Source: an uncultured Streptococcus sp.
GTDB taxonomy: Bacteria; Bacillota; Bacilli; Lactobacillales; Streptococcaceae
Assembly: GCA_902479835.1 (NCBI GenBank)
Contig: CABSQC010000038.1
Span: 1-8,268 of the forward strand
DNA length: 8,268 bases
Reading direction: 5' to 3'
Made by a program: the position numbers and the translations under genes
Notes under the pieces: generated by a model
Database searches by the model: none
What the model was told of the DNA's origin: nothing
The model's input: the letters and a program-made list of their open reading frames with translations, nothing else
Part shown: one piece after another, positions 1 to 6,926 of the stretch
Position numbering within the stretch: the stretch's first letter is position 1
Layout: the number at the start of each line of letters is the position of its first letter

Positions 1-7
1 GGATAGA

Positions 8-58
8 CCTCCTATTTCTCTATGCTTTTATTATATGGTATAGACCAATTTTTGTCAA
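8..58 (-). promoter_or_regulatory. Consensus sigma-70 promoter and RBS for a divergent gene starting just off the left edge
   Basis: Read on the minus strand, TTGACA (58-53), a 17-bp spacer and TATAAT (35-30) form a perfect consensus promoter. A strong AGGAGG ribosome binding site follows at 13-8, seven bases before the window edge, so the start codon should sit immediately outside the window. No coding sequence of this gene is visible. In several streptococci the gene divergent from queA is nagB (glucosamine-6-phosphate deaminase). The operator in the spacer supports that guess, but the identity is inference. Confidence 0.8.
36..47. promoter_or_regulatory. NagR/DasR-like operator (TGGT-N4-ACCA) inside the promoter spacer
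   Basis: TGGTATAGACCA is an inverted repeat with perfect TGGT/ACCA arms and a four-base centre. It resembles the TGGTCTAGACCA-type sites bound by the GntR/HutC-family aminosugar regulators DasR, YvoA and NagR. It lies entirely between the -35 and -10 of the leftward promoter, where a bound repressor would block RNA polymerase. The match and position are seen directly. The regulator's identity is inferred, since no nagR gene is in the window. Confidence 0.65.
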
Positions 59-108
59 GTGACACCGCTATCTTTTTCTGGCATTTTTTTCATTTTCAAG
101 TCGATTCG

Positions 109-117
109 TGATATAAT
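109..117 (+). promoter_or_regulatory. Extended -10 promoter for the rightward small ORF-queA-argR unit
   Basis: TGaTATAAT is a consensus -10 hexamer (112-117) with the upstream TG of an extended -10 element. The -35 at 17-bp spacing (89-94, TTCATT) is poor, which extended -10 promoters tolerate. Transcription would begin near 124-126. It is the only good rightward promoter seen upstream of queA, and no terminator lies between it and argR. Confidence 0.6.
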
Positions 118-124
118 GAAAGGT

Positions 125-295
125 ATGATTGTATCACTATTATTCATCATTTTTTTGATCGGACTCCTTGTCTTTCTCTTATCTTTCTTGATTCACCAAA
201 GAAAGATTCTCAAGGTCCTGATCTTTTTGATGGGAACTGTCCTGATGCTTTTAGCTATCGGGACAACCATCTATCTACTCACAAATTTATTATAA
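125..295 (+). CDS. Small two-helix membrane protein of unknown function
   Basis: I do not recognise this 56-residue protein. It is almost wholly hydrophobic: one helix at about residues 3-23, a short basic connector (HQRKILK, 24-30) and a second helix at about 31-54. Two helices joined by a positive loop suggest a hairpin in the membrane with the connector on the cytoplasmic side. The frame is open back to a GTG at 59, but that start has no ribosome binding site and overlaps the divergent -35, so I reject it. ATG 116 lies inside the -10 box. ATG 125 is preferred. It has only AAAGG two bases upstream and coincides with the predicted transcription start, so translation may be leaderless. It ends 11 bases before queA and probably shares its transcript. 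The frame could be non-coding, but the clean amphipathic pattern argues for a real gene. Confidence 0.55.
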   Translation: MIVSLLFIIFLIGLLVFLLSFLIHQRKILKVLIFLMGTVLMLLAIGTTIYLLTNLL

Positions 296-306
296 AAGGA
301 GCGCAA

Positions 307-1335
307 ATGAATACCAACGACTTTGACTTTGATTTGCCTGAAGAACTGATTGCCCAAACCCCTCTTGAAAAACGCGATGCCTCTAAACTCTTGATCCTGG
401 ATCGAAAAACAGGGCAATTCCAAGATCGTCATTTTGATGCAATTTTGGATGAATTGGAGCCAGGAGATGCTCTTGTCATGAACAATACGCGCGTACTGCC
501 TGCCCGTCTTCACGGCGTCAAGCCAGAAACAGGTGGTCACGTCGAATTCCTTCTCCTCAAAAATACCCAAGATGACTGTTGGGAAGTCTTGGCAAAACCT
601 GCAAAACGCTTAAAGGTAGGGGCCACAGTCAGCTTTGGAGATGGTCGCTTGACTGCCACTGTCGAGGAAGAATTGGAACACGGAGGCCGTATCGTTCGCT
701 TCCACTATCAAGGCATCTTTTTAGAAGTCTTGGAAAGTCTTGGCGAAATGCCACTCCCTCCCTATATTCACGAAAAGCTTGCTGACCGCGAACGCTACCA
801 AACCGTTTATGCTAAAGAAAACGGTTCTGCTGCAGCCCCAACAGCAGGCCTACATTTCACCCAAGAATTGCTCCAAAAGATTGAAGCAAAGGGTGTTCAT
901 CTTGTTTACTTGACCCTTCATGTAGGGCTTGGTACCTTCCGTCCAGTATCAGTGGACAATCTCGAAGACCATGAGATGCACTCTGAATTTTACCAACTTT
1001 CAGAAGAGGCTGCTGCGACCCTTCGTCAAGTAAAAGCTGCAGGGAAACGCATCGTAGCTGTTGGAACAACTTCTATCCGGACGCTTGAAACGATCGGAAA
1101 TAAATTTGCAGGTGATATCCAAGCCGATTCTGGCTGGACCAATATTTTCATTAAACCGGGTTATGAATGGAAAGTAGTCGATGCCTTTTCGACCAACTTC
1201 CACCTTCCAAAATCAACTTTAGTCATGTTGGTTTCTGCCTTTGCTGGCCGTGAATTAACCCTCGAAGCCTACCACCATGCGATTGAAGAACGCTACCGCT
1301 TCTTCAGCTTTGGGGATGCTATGTTCATCAAGTAA
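307..1335 (+). CDS. queA: S-adenosylmethionine:tRNA ribosyltransferase-isomerase
   Basis: QueA transfers and isomerises the ribosyl group of S-adenosylmethionine onto 7-aminomethyl-7-deazaguanine at wobble position 34 of tRNAs for Asp, Asn, His and Tyr. The product is epoxyqueuosine; the enzyme is cytoplasmic. The 342 residues match the family length. Family blocks run the whole length: the N-terminal [15 protein letters not shown] (6-20), [16 protein letters not shown] (53-68), [10 protein letters not shown] (176-185), [10 protein letters not shown] (205-214), HEMHSEFY (222-229), GTTSIRTLE (253-261), and the C-terminal stretch 277-314 including GWTNIFI and [15 protein letters not shown]. An AAGGAG site (296-301) five bases before ATG 307 fixes the start. 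The argR gene follows after 11 bases, with its ribosome binding site touching the queA stop, so the two are co-transcribed. QueA has no biochemical role in arginine breakdown; the link is positional. Confidence 0.97.
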   Translation: MNTNDFDFDLPEELIAQTPLEKRDASKLLILDRKTGQFQDRHFDAILDELEPGDALVMNNTRVLPARLHGVKPETGGHVEFLLLKNTQDDCWEVLAKPAKRLKVGATVSFGDGRLTATVEEELEHGGRIVRFHYQGIFLEVLESLGEMPLPPYIHEKLADRERYQTVYAKENGSAAAPTAGLHFTQELLQKIEAKGVHLVYLTLHVGLGTFRPVSVDNLEDHEMHSEFYQLSEEAAATLRQVKAAGKRIVAVGTTSIRTLETIGNKFAGDIQADSGWTNIFIKPGYEWKVVDAFSTNFHLPKSTLVMLVSAFAGRELTLEAYHHAIEERYRFFSFGDAMFIK

Positions 1336-1346
1336 AGGAGTCTCTC

Positions 1347-1817
1347 ATGAATAAAATTGAAAGCCGCCACCGCTTGATCCGCTCTATTATTTCTGAGCGT
1401 AGGATTCATACCCAACAAGAACTCCAAGAAGCCCTTGAAGCCAATGGGGTTCTCGTGACCCAATCCACCCTTTCACGGGATGTTAAATCCTTGAATCTAG
1501 TGAAAATTAACGAGGGGGATAGTTCCTACTATGCCATGAACACCATCGCTCCTTCCCGTTGGGAAAAACGCCTGCGGATGTATATGGAAGATGCCTTAGT
1601 CATGTTGCGGCCCGTTCAAAACCAGGTCGTTGTAAAAACTCTTCCAGGGCTTGCCCAATCCTTTGGAGCTATCTTAGATGCACTGGAACTGGATCAAATT
1701 GTAGCTACTATCTGTGGGGACGATGTCTGCTTGGTCATCTGTGAAGACAACCAAGGAGCTTTGGATTGCTTTGAAAAATTAAAAGAATTCACCCCACCCT
1801 TCTTCTTTAGCAAATAA
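1347..1817 (+). CDS. argR: ArgR-family arginine-responsive transcriptional regulator of the ADI locus
   Basis: This 156-residue protein has the usual ArgR length and layout. An N-terminal winged helix-turn-helix (about 1-70) carries the recognition segment [17 protein letters not shown] (37-53) with the family's SRD triplet at 43-45. A C-terminal domain (about 85-150) handles oligomerisation and arginine sensing. In it, [11 protein letters not shown] (121-131) corresponds to the ArgR arginine-binding and hexamer motif, with the GDD acidic pair intact. AAAGGAG (1334-1340) lies six bases before ATG 1347. Streptococci carry several ArgR paralogues, and the one beside the ADI genes is often named ArcR and reported in S. 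gordonii to affect ADI expression. Its position facing the arc operon makes it the likely local regulator. I did not find a convincing ARG box in the visible part of the arcA promoter. Confidence 0.93.
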   Translation: MNKIESRHRLIRSIISERRIHTQQELQEALEANGVLVTQSTLSRDVKSLNLVKINEGDSSYYAMNTIAPSRWEKRLRMYMEDALVMLRPVQNQVVVKTLPGLAQSFGAILDALELDQIVATICGDDVCLVICEDNQGALDCFEKLKEFTPPFFFSK

Positions 1818-1848
1818 AAAGTTTGGAAACTTAGTTTCCAAACTTTTT
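1816..1848. terminator. Bidirectional intrinsic terminator between argR and arcT
   Basis: A perfect 15-bp inverted repeat, AAAAAGTTTGGAAAC (1816-1830) and GTTTCCAAACTTTTT (1834-1848), encloses a three-base loop. The A5/T5 ends supply a U-tract on either strand, so one structure can end both the queA-argR transcript and the arc operon transcript. Both stop codons (TAA of argR at 1815-1817, TAA of arcT at 1849-1847) fall on the edges of the stem. Confidence 0.93.
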
Positions 1849-3181
1849 ATCTTGTCGCTAGGCGCTGAATGGCTTCTCGATAGATTTCCATCGCAGCGTA
1901 GAGATCGTCAATTTTTACTCGTTCATTGGCCTGGTGCTCGGTCTGTTCTGCACCTGGGAAAAGAGCGCCGAAAGCTACACAGTTTTCCATAGTCCGCGCA
2001 AATGTCGCACCACCTGAAGACATGGCTGGTGTCCTATCCCCGGTTTCTTCCTGGTAAACGGCCATCAAAGAGCTGACTAAAGGACTATCTAACGGTACAT
2101 ATAAAGGAGCCAAATAGTCAAATTCTTCATACACCAACTGATAGCTAGCCGCAATTTCTTGCAGACGAGCTACTAAATTCTCCTTATCTGCTAGGACTGG
2201 AATTCGAATATCAATTCCGATTTCCGATTGCTCTTGATCGATCACAAGAGTCGCAAGATTGAAGGAAAGATCCCCACTTGGTCCATCTGTAATTTTTCCA
2301 AATAGGGCTTCTCCAGTTGCATCCTCACCAACAGCATCTGCAATAAAGAGCAAGGCTGGGTGGGGTTGGATGAGGGACAGACTTTCCGCTAAACCGACAA
2401 TGGCATTCACTCCTTCGGCTGCATCTTTCGAGTGCTTGGAAACACCCATAACCGTTACAGAATCTTCTGTTTGGCTATACTGAACCCCACTTTGATCCAA
2501 AACAGGAAGCAATTCTTCTAAACGATGACCTGCATAGGTCGCTTTATCTGGAACAACATTGAGGGCCTGACCAGCCTGTAAAGGAAGATCATCCCAACCT
2601 GGGCCATGCAATTTCACTTGTAACAAGCCTTTTTCAGCATAGGTTAATGGGAAAGAAGAATCTGGCGCAAACCCAAGATCTGCTTGTTCTTCAATTTGAT
2701 TGTAGCGGTTCATACAGCGCCACAAGGTTTCTTCATCCGTCCCAAAGATAAAGCGGATTCGTTTGGTAAACTGGATGCCATCATCCAGCAAACTCTTAAC
2801 TGCATAGAGGGCAGCGAGGGACGGCCCCTTATCATCCTGTACACCACGACCTACCAAATAATCACCGACAATGGTCGCTTCAAAGGGTGGCGTTTGCCAA
2901 TCTTTTAGATCACCGGCTGGAACAACATCCAAGTGACACAGAACGCCCAGGAGTTCTTCCCCCTGACCGATCTCTGCATATCCATAGTATCCTTCAGGAT
3001 CTATATATGTTTGAAAACCTAATTCTCGAGCAAGCTCTAAGGTTTTTTCTAGGACATCTTGGATAGCTTGTCCAAACGGTGTTCCATTTTCCCCTTCATT
3101 TAACACAGAAGGGTAAGAAATGATGGTTTGAAGAGAGTTTAAAAACTGCTCTTTCACATCGTCCTTAATTCTTTTTTTCAT
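1847..3181 (-). CDS. arcT: M20 metallopeptidase (PepV-like dipeptidase) of the ADI operon
   Basis: This is a 444-residue cytoplasmic zinc-dependent dipeptidase of family M20 (PepV/Xaa-His dipeptidase group). The expected metal and catalytic residues are visible: CHLDVVPAGD (H83, D85), GRGVQDDKG (D116), GTDEE (catalytic E150, then E151), FAPD (D174) and EHQANE near the C terminus (H416). SSGGATFAR (388-396) matches the PepV signature region. It should be active. As last gene of the arc operon in oral streptococci it is called arcT and is thought to release arginine or other amino acids from small peptides; the true substrate is not evident from sequence. The start ATG 3181 has only a modest AGGTG site and lies 17 bases after arcD. 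Codon choice (AGA, CCG, GGG, TTA) is less biased than in arcA-arcD, suggesting lower expression. The name arcT has been used for unrelated proteins in other genera. Confidence 0.9.
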   Translation of the reverse strand: MKKRIKDDVKEQFLNSLQTIISYPSVLNEGENGTPFGQAIQDVLEKTLELARELGFQTYIDPEGYYGYAEIGQGEELLGVLCHLDVVPAGDLKDWQTPPFEATIVGDYLVGRGVQDDKGPSLAALYAVKSLLDDGIQFTKRIRFIFGTDEETLWRCMNRYNQIEEQADLGFAPDSSFPLTYAEKGLLQVKLHGPGWDDLPLQAGQALNVVPDKATYAGHRLEELLPVLDQSGVQYSQTEDSVTVMGVSKHSKDAAEGVNAIVGLAESLSLIQPHPALLFIADAVGEDATGEALFGKITDGPSGDLSFNLATLVIDQEQSEIGIDIRIPVLADKENLVARLQEIAASYQLVYEEFDYLAPLYVPLDSPLVSSLMAVYQEETGDRTPAMSSGGATFARTMENCVAFGALFPGAEQTEHQANERVKIDDLYAAMEIYREAIQRLATR

Positions 3182-3198
3182 GAAACACCTACATTATT

Positions 3199-4710
3199 CT
3201 ATTGCAAGAATGGAACCACAGTTCCGAGTAGAAGAAGGGCAATGGTGATCACAACAATCGCTACGACCAATTTACCCATAAATTTCCACCATGCACTCAA
3301 ATCAACACGTCCAAGAGCAAGAGCTCCCATAACGATACCTGAAGTTGGTGCGATCAAGTTCAAGACACCAGATGCAGATTGGTAAGCTGTAACAATCAAG
3401 CTACCTGGTACATTGACGAATTTACCAAGAGGTGCCATGATACCCATTGTTGCGCTGGCAAGACCAGATGATGATGGGATCAAGAATGACATTGGCAAGT
3501 AGAAAATGTAAGTCAAGACAATGAACAATTGAGATGAAAGACCTTTCAGTCCTTCTTCACCCCAGTGAAGGATTGTCGCAGTGATCATACCATCGTTCAT
3601 GATGACTTGGATACCACGTGCTACTGCTACGATAAGCGCAACACTCAAGAGGTCAGCTGCACCATTCATGAAGGATGAAATAATTTTATCTTCTTTCAAG
3701 CCATAAATGATACCAACAAGGATTCCCATGAAGGCAAAGAGCATAGCTGTTTGAGGGAAGTACCATGTACCAAGAGCATCTGTGTTACCGATCAATTGAC
3801 CAAGTACTGGAATTTTATGGAGAGATTCGTTAAAGTTGTTAAAGAATGTAATACCCAAATCTTTGAATGGGATAAATCCAGCAACCATGATAACGAATGT
3901 TGAGATGAAGACGACCAAGACACGTTTTTGTTTCTTGTTCATTTGTGAAGGAATTTCTTCGCCACTATCAACATTGAAGTGTTTCAAATCTTCTTCACGA
4001 GTTGCATAAGTTAAGGATTTGCTTGGATCTTTTTGAACCTTATCTGCATAACGGTATACATAGTAGGTGCTAAGTCCTGTCAATACGATCCAGAAGATGA
4101 CGCGGAGCAAGAGACCTGAAGCACTTGAGATACCTGCAGTATCAGAAGCGATAACTGTCGCAAATGGGTTCAATGTCGACGCCAAACATCCGATTTGTGA
4201 TCCTAAGAGGATAATAGCCACCCCTGTCAAGCTGTCAAAACCAACAGACATCATAACAGGAACAAGAAGTGGATAGAAGGCCATAGTTTCTTCACCCATA
4301 CCATAAGTTGTCCCACCAAGGGCAAACAATGGCATCAAGATCAAAATCAACATTTTTTCGCGGCCTTTGTATTTACGAACGATAGAAGCAATCCCTACAT
4401 CAAGGGTACCTGTTTCGTTCACAACTCCAAGGAAACCACCGACCATCAAGATGAAGAAGGCTACATCAATCGCTGCACTGGTTGGTGCTTTACCAAGCAT
4501 GGCATTGATTGGGGCCATCAAGACATCCCAAATCCCTTGAGGATGTGCTTTTACAGATTCATAACTACCTGCAATGATAGCACCTGCATCGTCAACCTTG
4601 TATTGACCAGCTGGAATAATCCAAGTTAACACTGCCATAATAGCAATGATAATTAACAATACGGAAAAAGATGAAGGCATCTTAAATCCTTTTTTCGTTT
4701 TTTCACTCAT
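3199..4710 (-). CDS. arcD: YfcC-family arginine/ornithine antiporter
   Basis: This 503-residue polytopic membrane protein has about 11-13 hydrophobic helices. It should exchange external arginine for internal ornithine, making arginine fermentation transport-neutral. It belongs to the YfcC/DcuC (C4-dicarboxylate carrier-like) group, not to the APC-superfamily ArcD of Pseudomonas and Lactococcus. Supporting segments are the N-terminal helix with WIIPAGQY (30-37), the polar re-entrant-like stretch GTTYGMGEETMAFYPLL (133-149), STLNPFATVIASDTAG (178-193), PSSSGLASATMGIMAPLG (412-429) and LIAPTSGIVMGAL (452-464). The paired SSSG and APTSG motifs are typical of ion-transporter hairpins. A hydrophilic loop spans about 222-262. 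ArcD of this type has been shown to be an arginine-ornithine antiporter in S. suis; here function is inferred from family and operon. AGGAGG (4723-4718) lies seven bases before ATG 4710. Confidence 0.92.
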   Translation of the reverse strand: MSEKTKKGFKMPSSFSVLLIIIAIMAVLTWIIPAGQYKVDDAGAIIAGSYESVKAHPQGIWDVLMAPINAMLGKAPTSAAIDVAFFILMVGGFLGVVNETGTLDVGIASIVRKYKGREKMLILILMPLFALGGTTYGMGEETMAFYPLLVPVMMSVGFDSLTGVAIILLGSQIGCLASTLNPFATVIASDTAGISSASGLLLRVIFWIVLTGLSTYYVYRYADKVQKDPSKSLTYATREEDLKHFNVDSGEEIPSQMNKKQKRVLVVFISTFVIMVAGFIPFKDLGITFFNNFNESLHKIPVLGQLIGNTDALGTWYFPQTAMLFAFMGILVGIIYGLKEDKIISSFMNGAADLLSVALIVAVARGIQVIMNDGMITATILHWGEEGLKGLSSQLFIVLTYIFYLPMSFLIPSSSGLASATMGIMAPLGKFVNVPGSLIVTAYQSASGVLNLIAPTSGIVMGALALGRVDLSAWWKFMGKLVVAIVVITIALLLLGTVVPFLQ

Positions 4711-4745
4711 TTGTCTTCCTCCTAACGCAACAAAGTGTGAGTGAT

Positions 4746-4770
4746 GTTTTACAAGAGCATCTTGTAAAAC
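4746..4770 (-). other. Perfect 10-bp stem-loop in the arcC-arcD spacer
   Basis: GTTTTACAAG and CTTGTAAAAC are exact inverted repeats around a five-base loop. On the transcribed minus strand no U-tract follows, so this is not a standard intrinsic terminator. It lies 36 bases upstream of the arcD start and 23 bases before its ribosome binding site. Possible roles are stabilising or processing the arc mRNA, or serving as an operator. The structure is clear; the function is unknown. Confidence 0.7.
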
Positions 4771-4786
4771 GCTTACCTATAGATTT

Positions 4787-4795
4787 ATTCTATCA
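4787..4795 (-). promoter_or_regulatory. Possible secondary promoter (extended -10) for arcD-arcT
   Basis: On the minus strand TGaTAGAAT forms an extended -10 with five of six consensus bases. No convincing -35 sits 16-18 bases upstream. Transcription from it would begin near 4780 and place the stem-loop at 4770-4746 in the 5' leader of arcD. The 124-base arcC-arcD gap is the longest in the operon, which leaves room for a separate start. Evidence is weak. Confidence 0.35.
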
Positions 4796-4834
4796 CAATA
4801 AGCTTTAAAATACTAGTTTTTTCCTAATTTTTCA

Positions 4835-5779
4835 TTAGTCTTTTTGGATGATTGTTCCACTTTCAGACTCAATCAAAGCGCCAAGGTTTTCAAGTGACGT
4901 AATAACTGCTTTTCCTTCTGGACGACCATTAACGAAGGCAATCGCAGCTTCTACTTTAGGAAGCATGCTTCCTGGTGCGAATTGATCTTGTTTGATGTAC
5001 TCTTCCAATTGAGCCACATTAACATGTTCCAATTTTGCTTGGTCTGGTTTGTTGTAGTTCACAAAGACATAATCGACACCAGTCAAGACGATGAAGAGGT
5101 CAGCTTCTACCAATTCAGCCAAACGTTGAGATGCAAAGTCTTTATCGATAACCGCTTCAACACCAGTTAAGCTACCATCTGCTTCTTTCACAACCGGGAT
5201 ACCGCCACCACCAGCAGCTACAACGACTTGACCGTCGTTCAACAAAGTACGAATGGTATTGATTTCTTTGATATCCACTGGTTTTGGTGAAGCCACAACT
5301 TTACGCCAGCCACGACCAGCATCTTCTTTGAAAGTTGCACCTGATTTTTCAGCTTCTGCTTTCGCTTCTTCTTCTGAGTAGAATGGGCCAATTGGTTTGC
5401 TGAGGTTAACAAAAGCTGGGTCGTTCTTATCAACAACGACTTGTGTCACAACAGAAGCCACATCTTTTTCAATTCCTTCTTCAAGAAGAGCATTTTGAAG
5501 AGCATTTTGAAGCCAGTAACCAATGCTTCCTTCGGTCATAGCAACTAATGAATCAAGTGGGAAAGCAGGGTTCTTTTCAGAGTTTGCTGCCAAGTGTTGG
5601 AGCAAGAGGTTCCCTACTTGAGGACCATTTCCGTGAGTGATGATCAAGTCATCCCCGTTTTTGATTAATTTGACTAAGTGTTTTGCTGTTTCTACAAGTG
5701 CTTCTTGTTGAGCTTGAGCAGAAGGATCAGATGAGAGAATAGCATTTCCTCCCAAAGCAACGACGATTTTTCTTGACAT
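4835..5779 (-). CDS. arcC: Carbamate kinase
   Basis: ArcC converts carbamoyl phosphate and ADP to ATP plus carbamate, which decomposes to ammonia and CO2. It is the energy-yielding last step of the ADI pathway and acts in the cytoplasm. At 314 residues it matches the family. Amino-acid-kinase fold signatures are intact: [12 protein letters not shown] (4-15), [15 protein letters not shown] (44-58), the [14 protein letters not shown] region (81-94), AAGGGGIPV (188-196), [10 protein letters not shown] (208-217), [11 protein letters not shown] (232-242) with the nucleotide-binding segment, and [13 protein letters not shown] (267-279). AAAGGG (5792-5787) lies seven bases before ATG 5779. A terminator-like hairpin stands immediately upstream, so arcC and later genes may receive only part of the arcA-arcB transcription. 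A 12-base tandem repeat in codons 91-98 encodes QNALQNAL without changing overall length. Confidence 0.97.
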   Translation of the reverse strand: MSRKIVVALGGNAILSSDPSAQAQQEALVETAKHLVKLIKNGDDLIITHGNGPQVGNLLLQHLAANSEKNPAFPLDSLVAMTEGSIGYWLQNALQNALLEEGIEKDVASVVTQVVVDKNDPAFVNLSKPIGPFYSEEEAKAEAEKSGATFKEDAGRGWRKVVASPKPVDIKEINTIRTLLNDGQVVVAAGGGGIPVVKEADGSLTGVEAVIDKDFASQRLAELVEADLFIVLTGVDYVFVNYNKPDQAKLEHVNVAQLEEYIKQDQFAPGSMLPKVEAAIAFVNGRPEGKAVITSLENLGALIESESGTIIQKD

Positions 5780-5796
5780 AAGTTATCCCTTTCTAT

Positions 5797-5838
5797 AAAA
5801 AATAGGGGCAGGACTAAAGCTAGCAGTCCAGCCCCTAT
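5797..5838 (-). terminator. Intrinsic-terminator-like hairpin between arcB and arcC
   Basis: On the minus strand, ATAGGGGC-T-GGACT (5838-5825) pairs with AGTCC-T-GCCCCTAT (5815-5802), giving 8 + 5 bp with one T-T mismatch and a nine-base loop. Six T residues follow at 5802-5797. The GC-rich stem plus U-tract is a complete rho-independent terminator in form. It lies inside the operon, ending five bases before the arcC ribosome binding site. It is most likely a partial terminator or attenuator setting the ratio of arcAB to arcCDT mRNA. It could also protect a processed arcAB mRNA 3' end. Confidence 0.8.
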
Positions 5839-5864
5839 AGCTGTTGGTATACGGTTATAAAGTC

Positions 5865-6881
5865 TTAAACTTTTGGAATGTACAAGTTACCAAGAGTTGC
5901 TGCCATAACCGCTTTGATTGTGTGCATACGGTTTTCAGCTTGGTCAAAGTGACGAGCATATTTGCTGCGGAACACTTCGTCAGTAACTTCCATTTCTTCT
6001 ACGCCGAATTTTTCAGCAACATCTTTACCGTAAACAGTATTTGTATCGTGGAAGGCTGGCAAGCAGTGCAAGAAGATCAAGTCTTCGTTATCAGCTTTCT
6101 TAATCAAATCCATGTTTACTTGGTAAGGTTTCAAAAGGGCAACACGTTCTGCAAATTTGTCTTCTTCACCCATTGATACCCAAACGTCAGTGTAAAGTAC
6201 GTCTGCACCTTTCACAGCTTCATCAGCATCTTCAGTGATCAAGATATGAGCGCCACTTTCTTTTGCAAATCCTTCTGCCAATTCAACGATTTCTTTTTCT
6301 GGGAAGAGTTCTTTTGGTGAGAAGATGTGTACGTTCACACCAAGGATAGCACCTGTTACAAGAAGGCTGTTCGCAACGTTGTTACGTCCATCACCACAAT
6401 ATACAAGTGTCAAGCCTTCCAAACGTCCAAAGTTTTCTTGAACTGTCAAGTAGTCTGCAAGCATTTGAGTTGGGTGCCATTCGTCAGTCAAACCATTCCA
6501 TACTGGAACACCTGAGAATTCAGCCAATTCTTCAACCATACGTTGGCTGAAACCACGGAATTCAATACCATCAAACATACGTCCAAGAACTTTAGCAGTA
6601 TCTTCTGTAGATTCTTTTTTACCAAGTTGGATGTCGTTTGCACCTAGGTATTCTGGGTGAGCACCAAGGTCGATAGCTGCTGTTGTGAAGGCAGCACGAG
6701 TACGAGTTGAAGTTTTTTCAAACAAAAGCGCAATGTTTTTACCAGCAAGATAGTGGTGTTCAATGTTGCGTTTTTTAAGGTCTTTCAAGTGAGCTGAAAG
6801 TCCGATAAGGTATTCTAACTCTGCACGTGTAAAGTCTTTTTCTGCCAAGAAGCTACGTCCTTGGAACACTGAATTTGTCAT
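5865..6881 (-). CDS. arcB: Catabolic ornithine carbamoyltransferase
   Basis: ArcB phosphorolyses citrulline to ornithine and carbamoyl phosphate, the second ADI step; ornithine then leaves through ArcD. The 338 residues carry all the transcarbamylase signatures: the carbamoyl-phosphate loop [12 protein letters not shown] (54-65), [10 protein letters not shown] (136-145), [13 protein letters not shown] (161-173), the ornithine-binding DVWVSMGEE (232-240), LHCLPAFHD (271-279) and the C-terminal [15 protein letters not shown] (316-330). The catabolic rather than biosynthetic role is inferred from its place between arcA and arcC. AGGAG (6895-6891) lies nine bases before ATG 6881. It starts 83 bases after the arcA stop and shares the arcA transcript. 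Codons are strongly biased to CGT, GGT and CCA, consistent with high expression. Confidence 0.97.
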   Translation of the reverse strand: MTNSVFQGRSFLAEKDFTRAELEYLIGLSAHLKDLKKRNIEHHYLAGKNIALLFEKTSTRTRAAFTTAAIDLGAHPEYLGANDIQLGKKESTEDTAKVLGRMFDGIEFRGFSQRMVEELAEFSGVPVWNGLTDEWHPTQMLADYLTVQENFGRLEGLTLVYCGDGRNNVANSLLVTGAILGVNVHIFSPKELFPEKEIVELAEGFAKESGAHILITEDADEAVKGADVLYTDVWVSMGEEDKFAERVALLKPYQVNMDLIKKADNEDLIFLHCLPAFHDTNTVYGKDVAEKFGVEEMEVTDEVFRSKYARHFDQAENRMHTIKAVMAATLGNLYIPKV

Positions 6882-6926
6882 TCTATTTGTCTCCTATTTC
6901 TTTCTAGTATTGATCAGTAAGAAGGA

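Noticed and set aside
59..124. Longer N terminus of the small membrane protein from GTG 59
   Set aside because: It has no ribosome binding site, runs through both promoter elements, and the extra residues add nothing to the two-helix pattern.
136..151. ARG-box half site (TGAATAATA on the minus strand) in the small ORF
   Set aside because: Only one half matches, it lies within coding sequence, and such AT-rich matches are frequent here.
4762..4778. CcpA cre site near the arcC-arcD hairpin
   Set aside because: The resemblance needs an extra base or several mismatches to the consensus, and the bases are already explained by the perfect stem-loop. Kept only as a remark in a finding.
4824..4839. 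Terminator directly after arcC (CTAAT/ATTAG)
   Set aside because: The stem is only 5 bp of A/T-rich sequence and is followed by an A-run, not a T-run, on the transcribed strand.
5844..6176. 110-codon plus-strand open frame opposite arcB
   Set aside because: It is antisense to a certain gene with conserved motifs, has no ribosome binding site, and its composition mirrors arcB codon bias.
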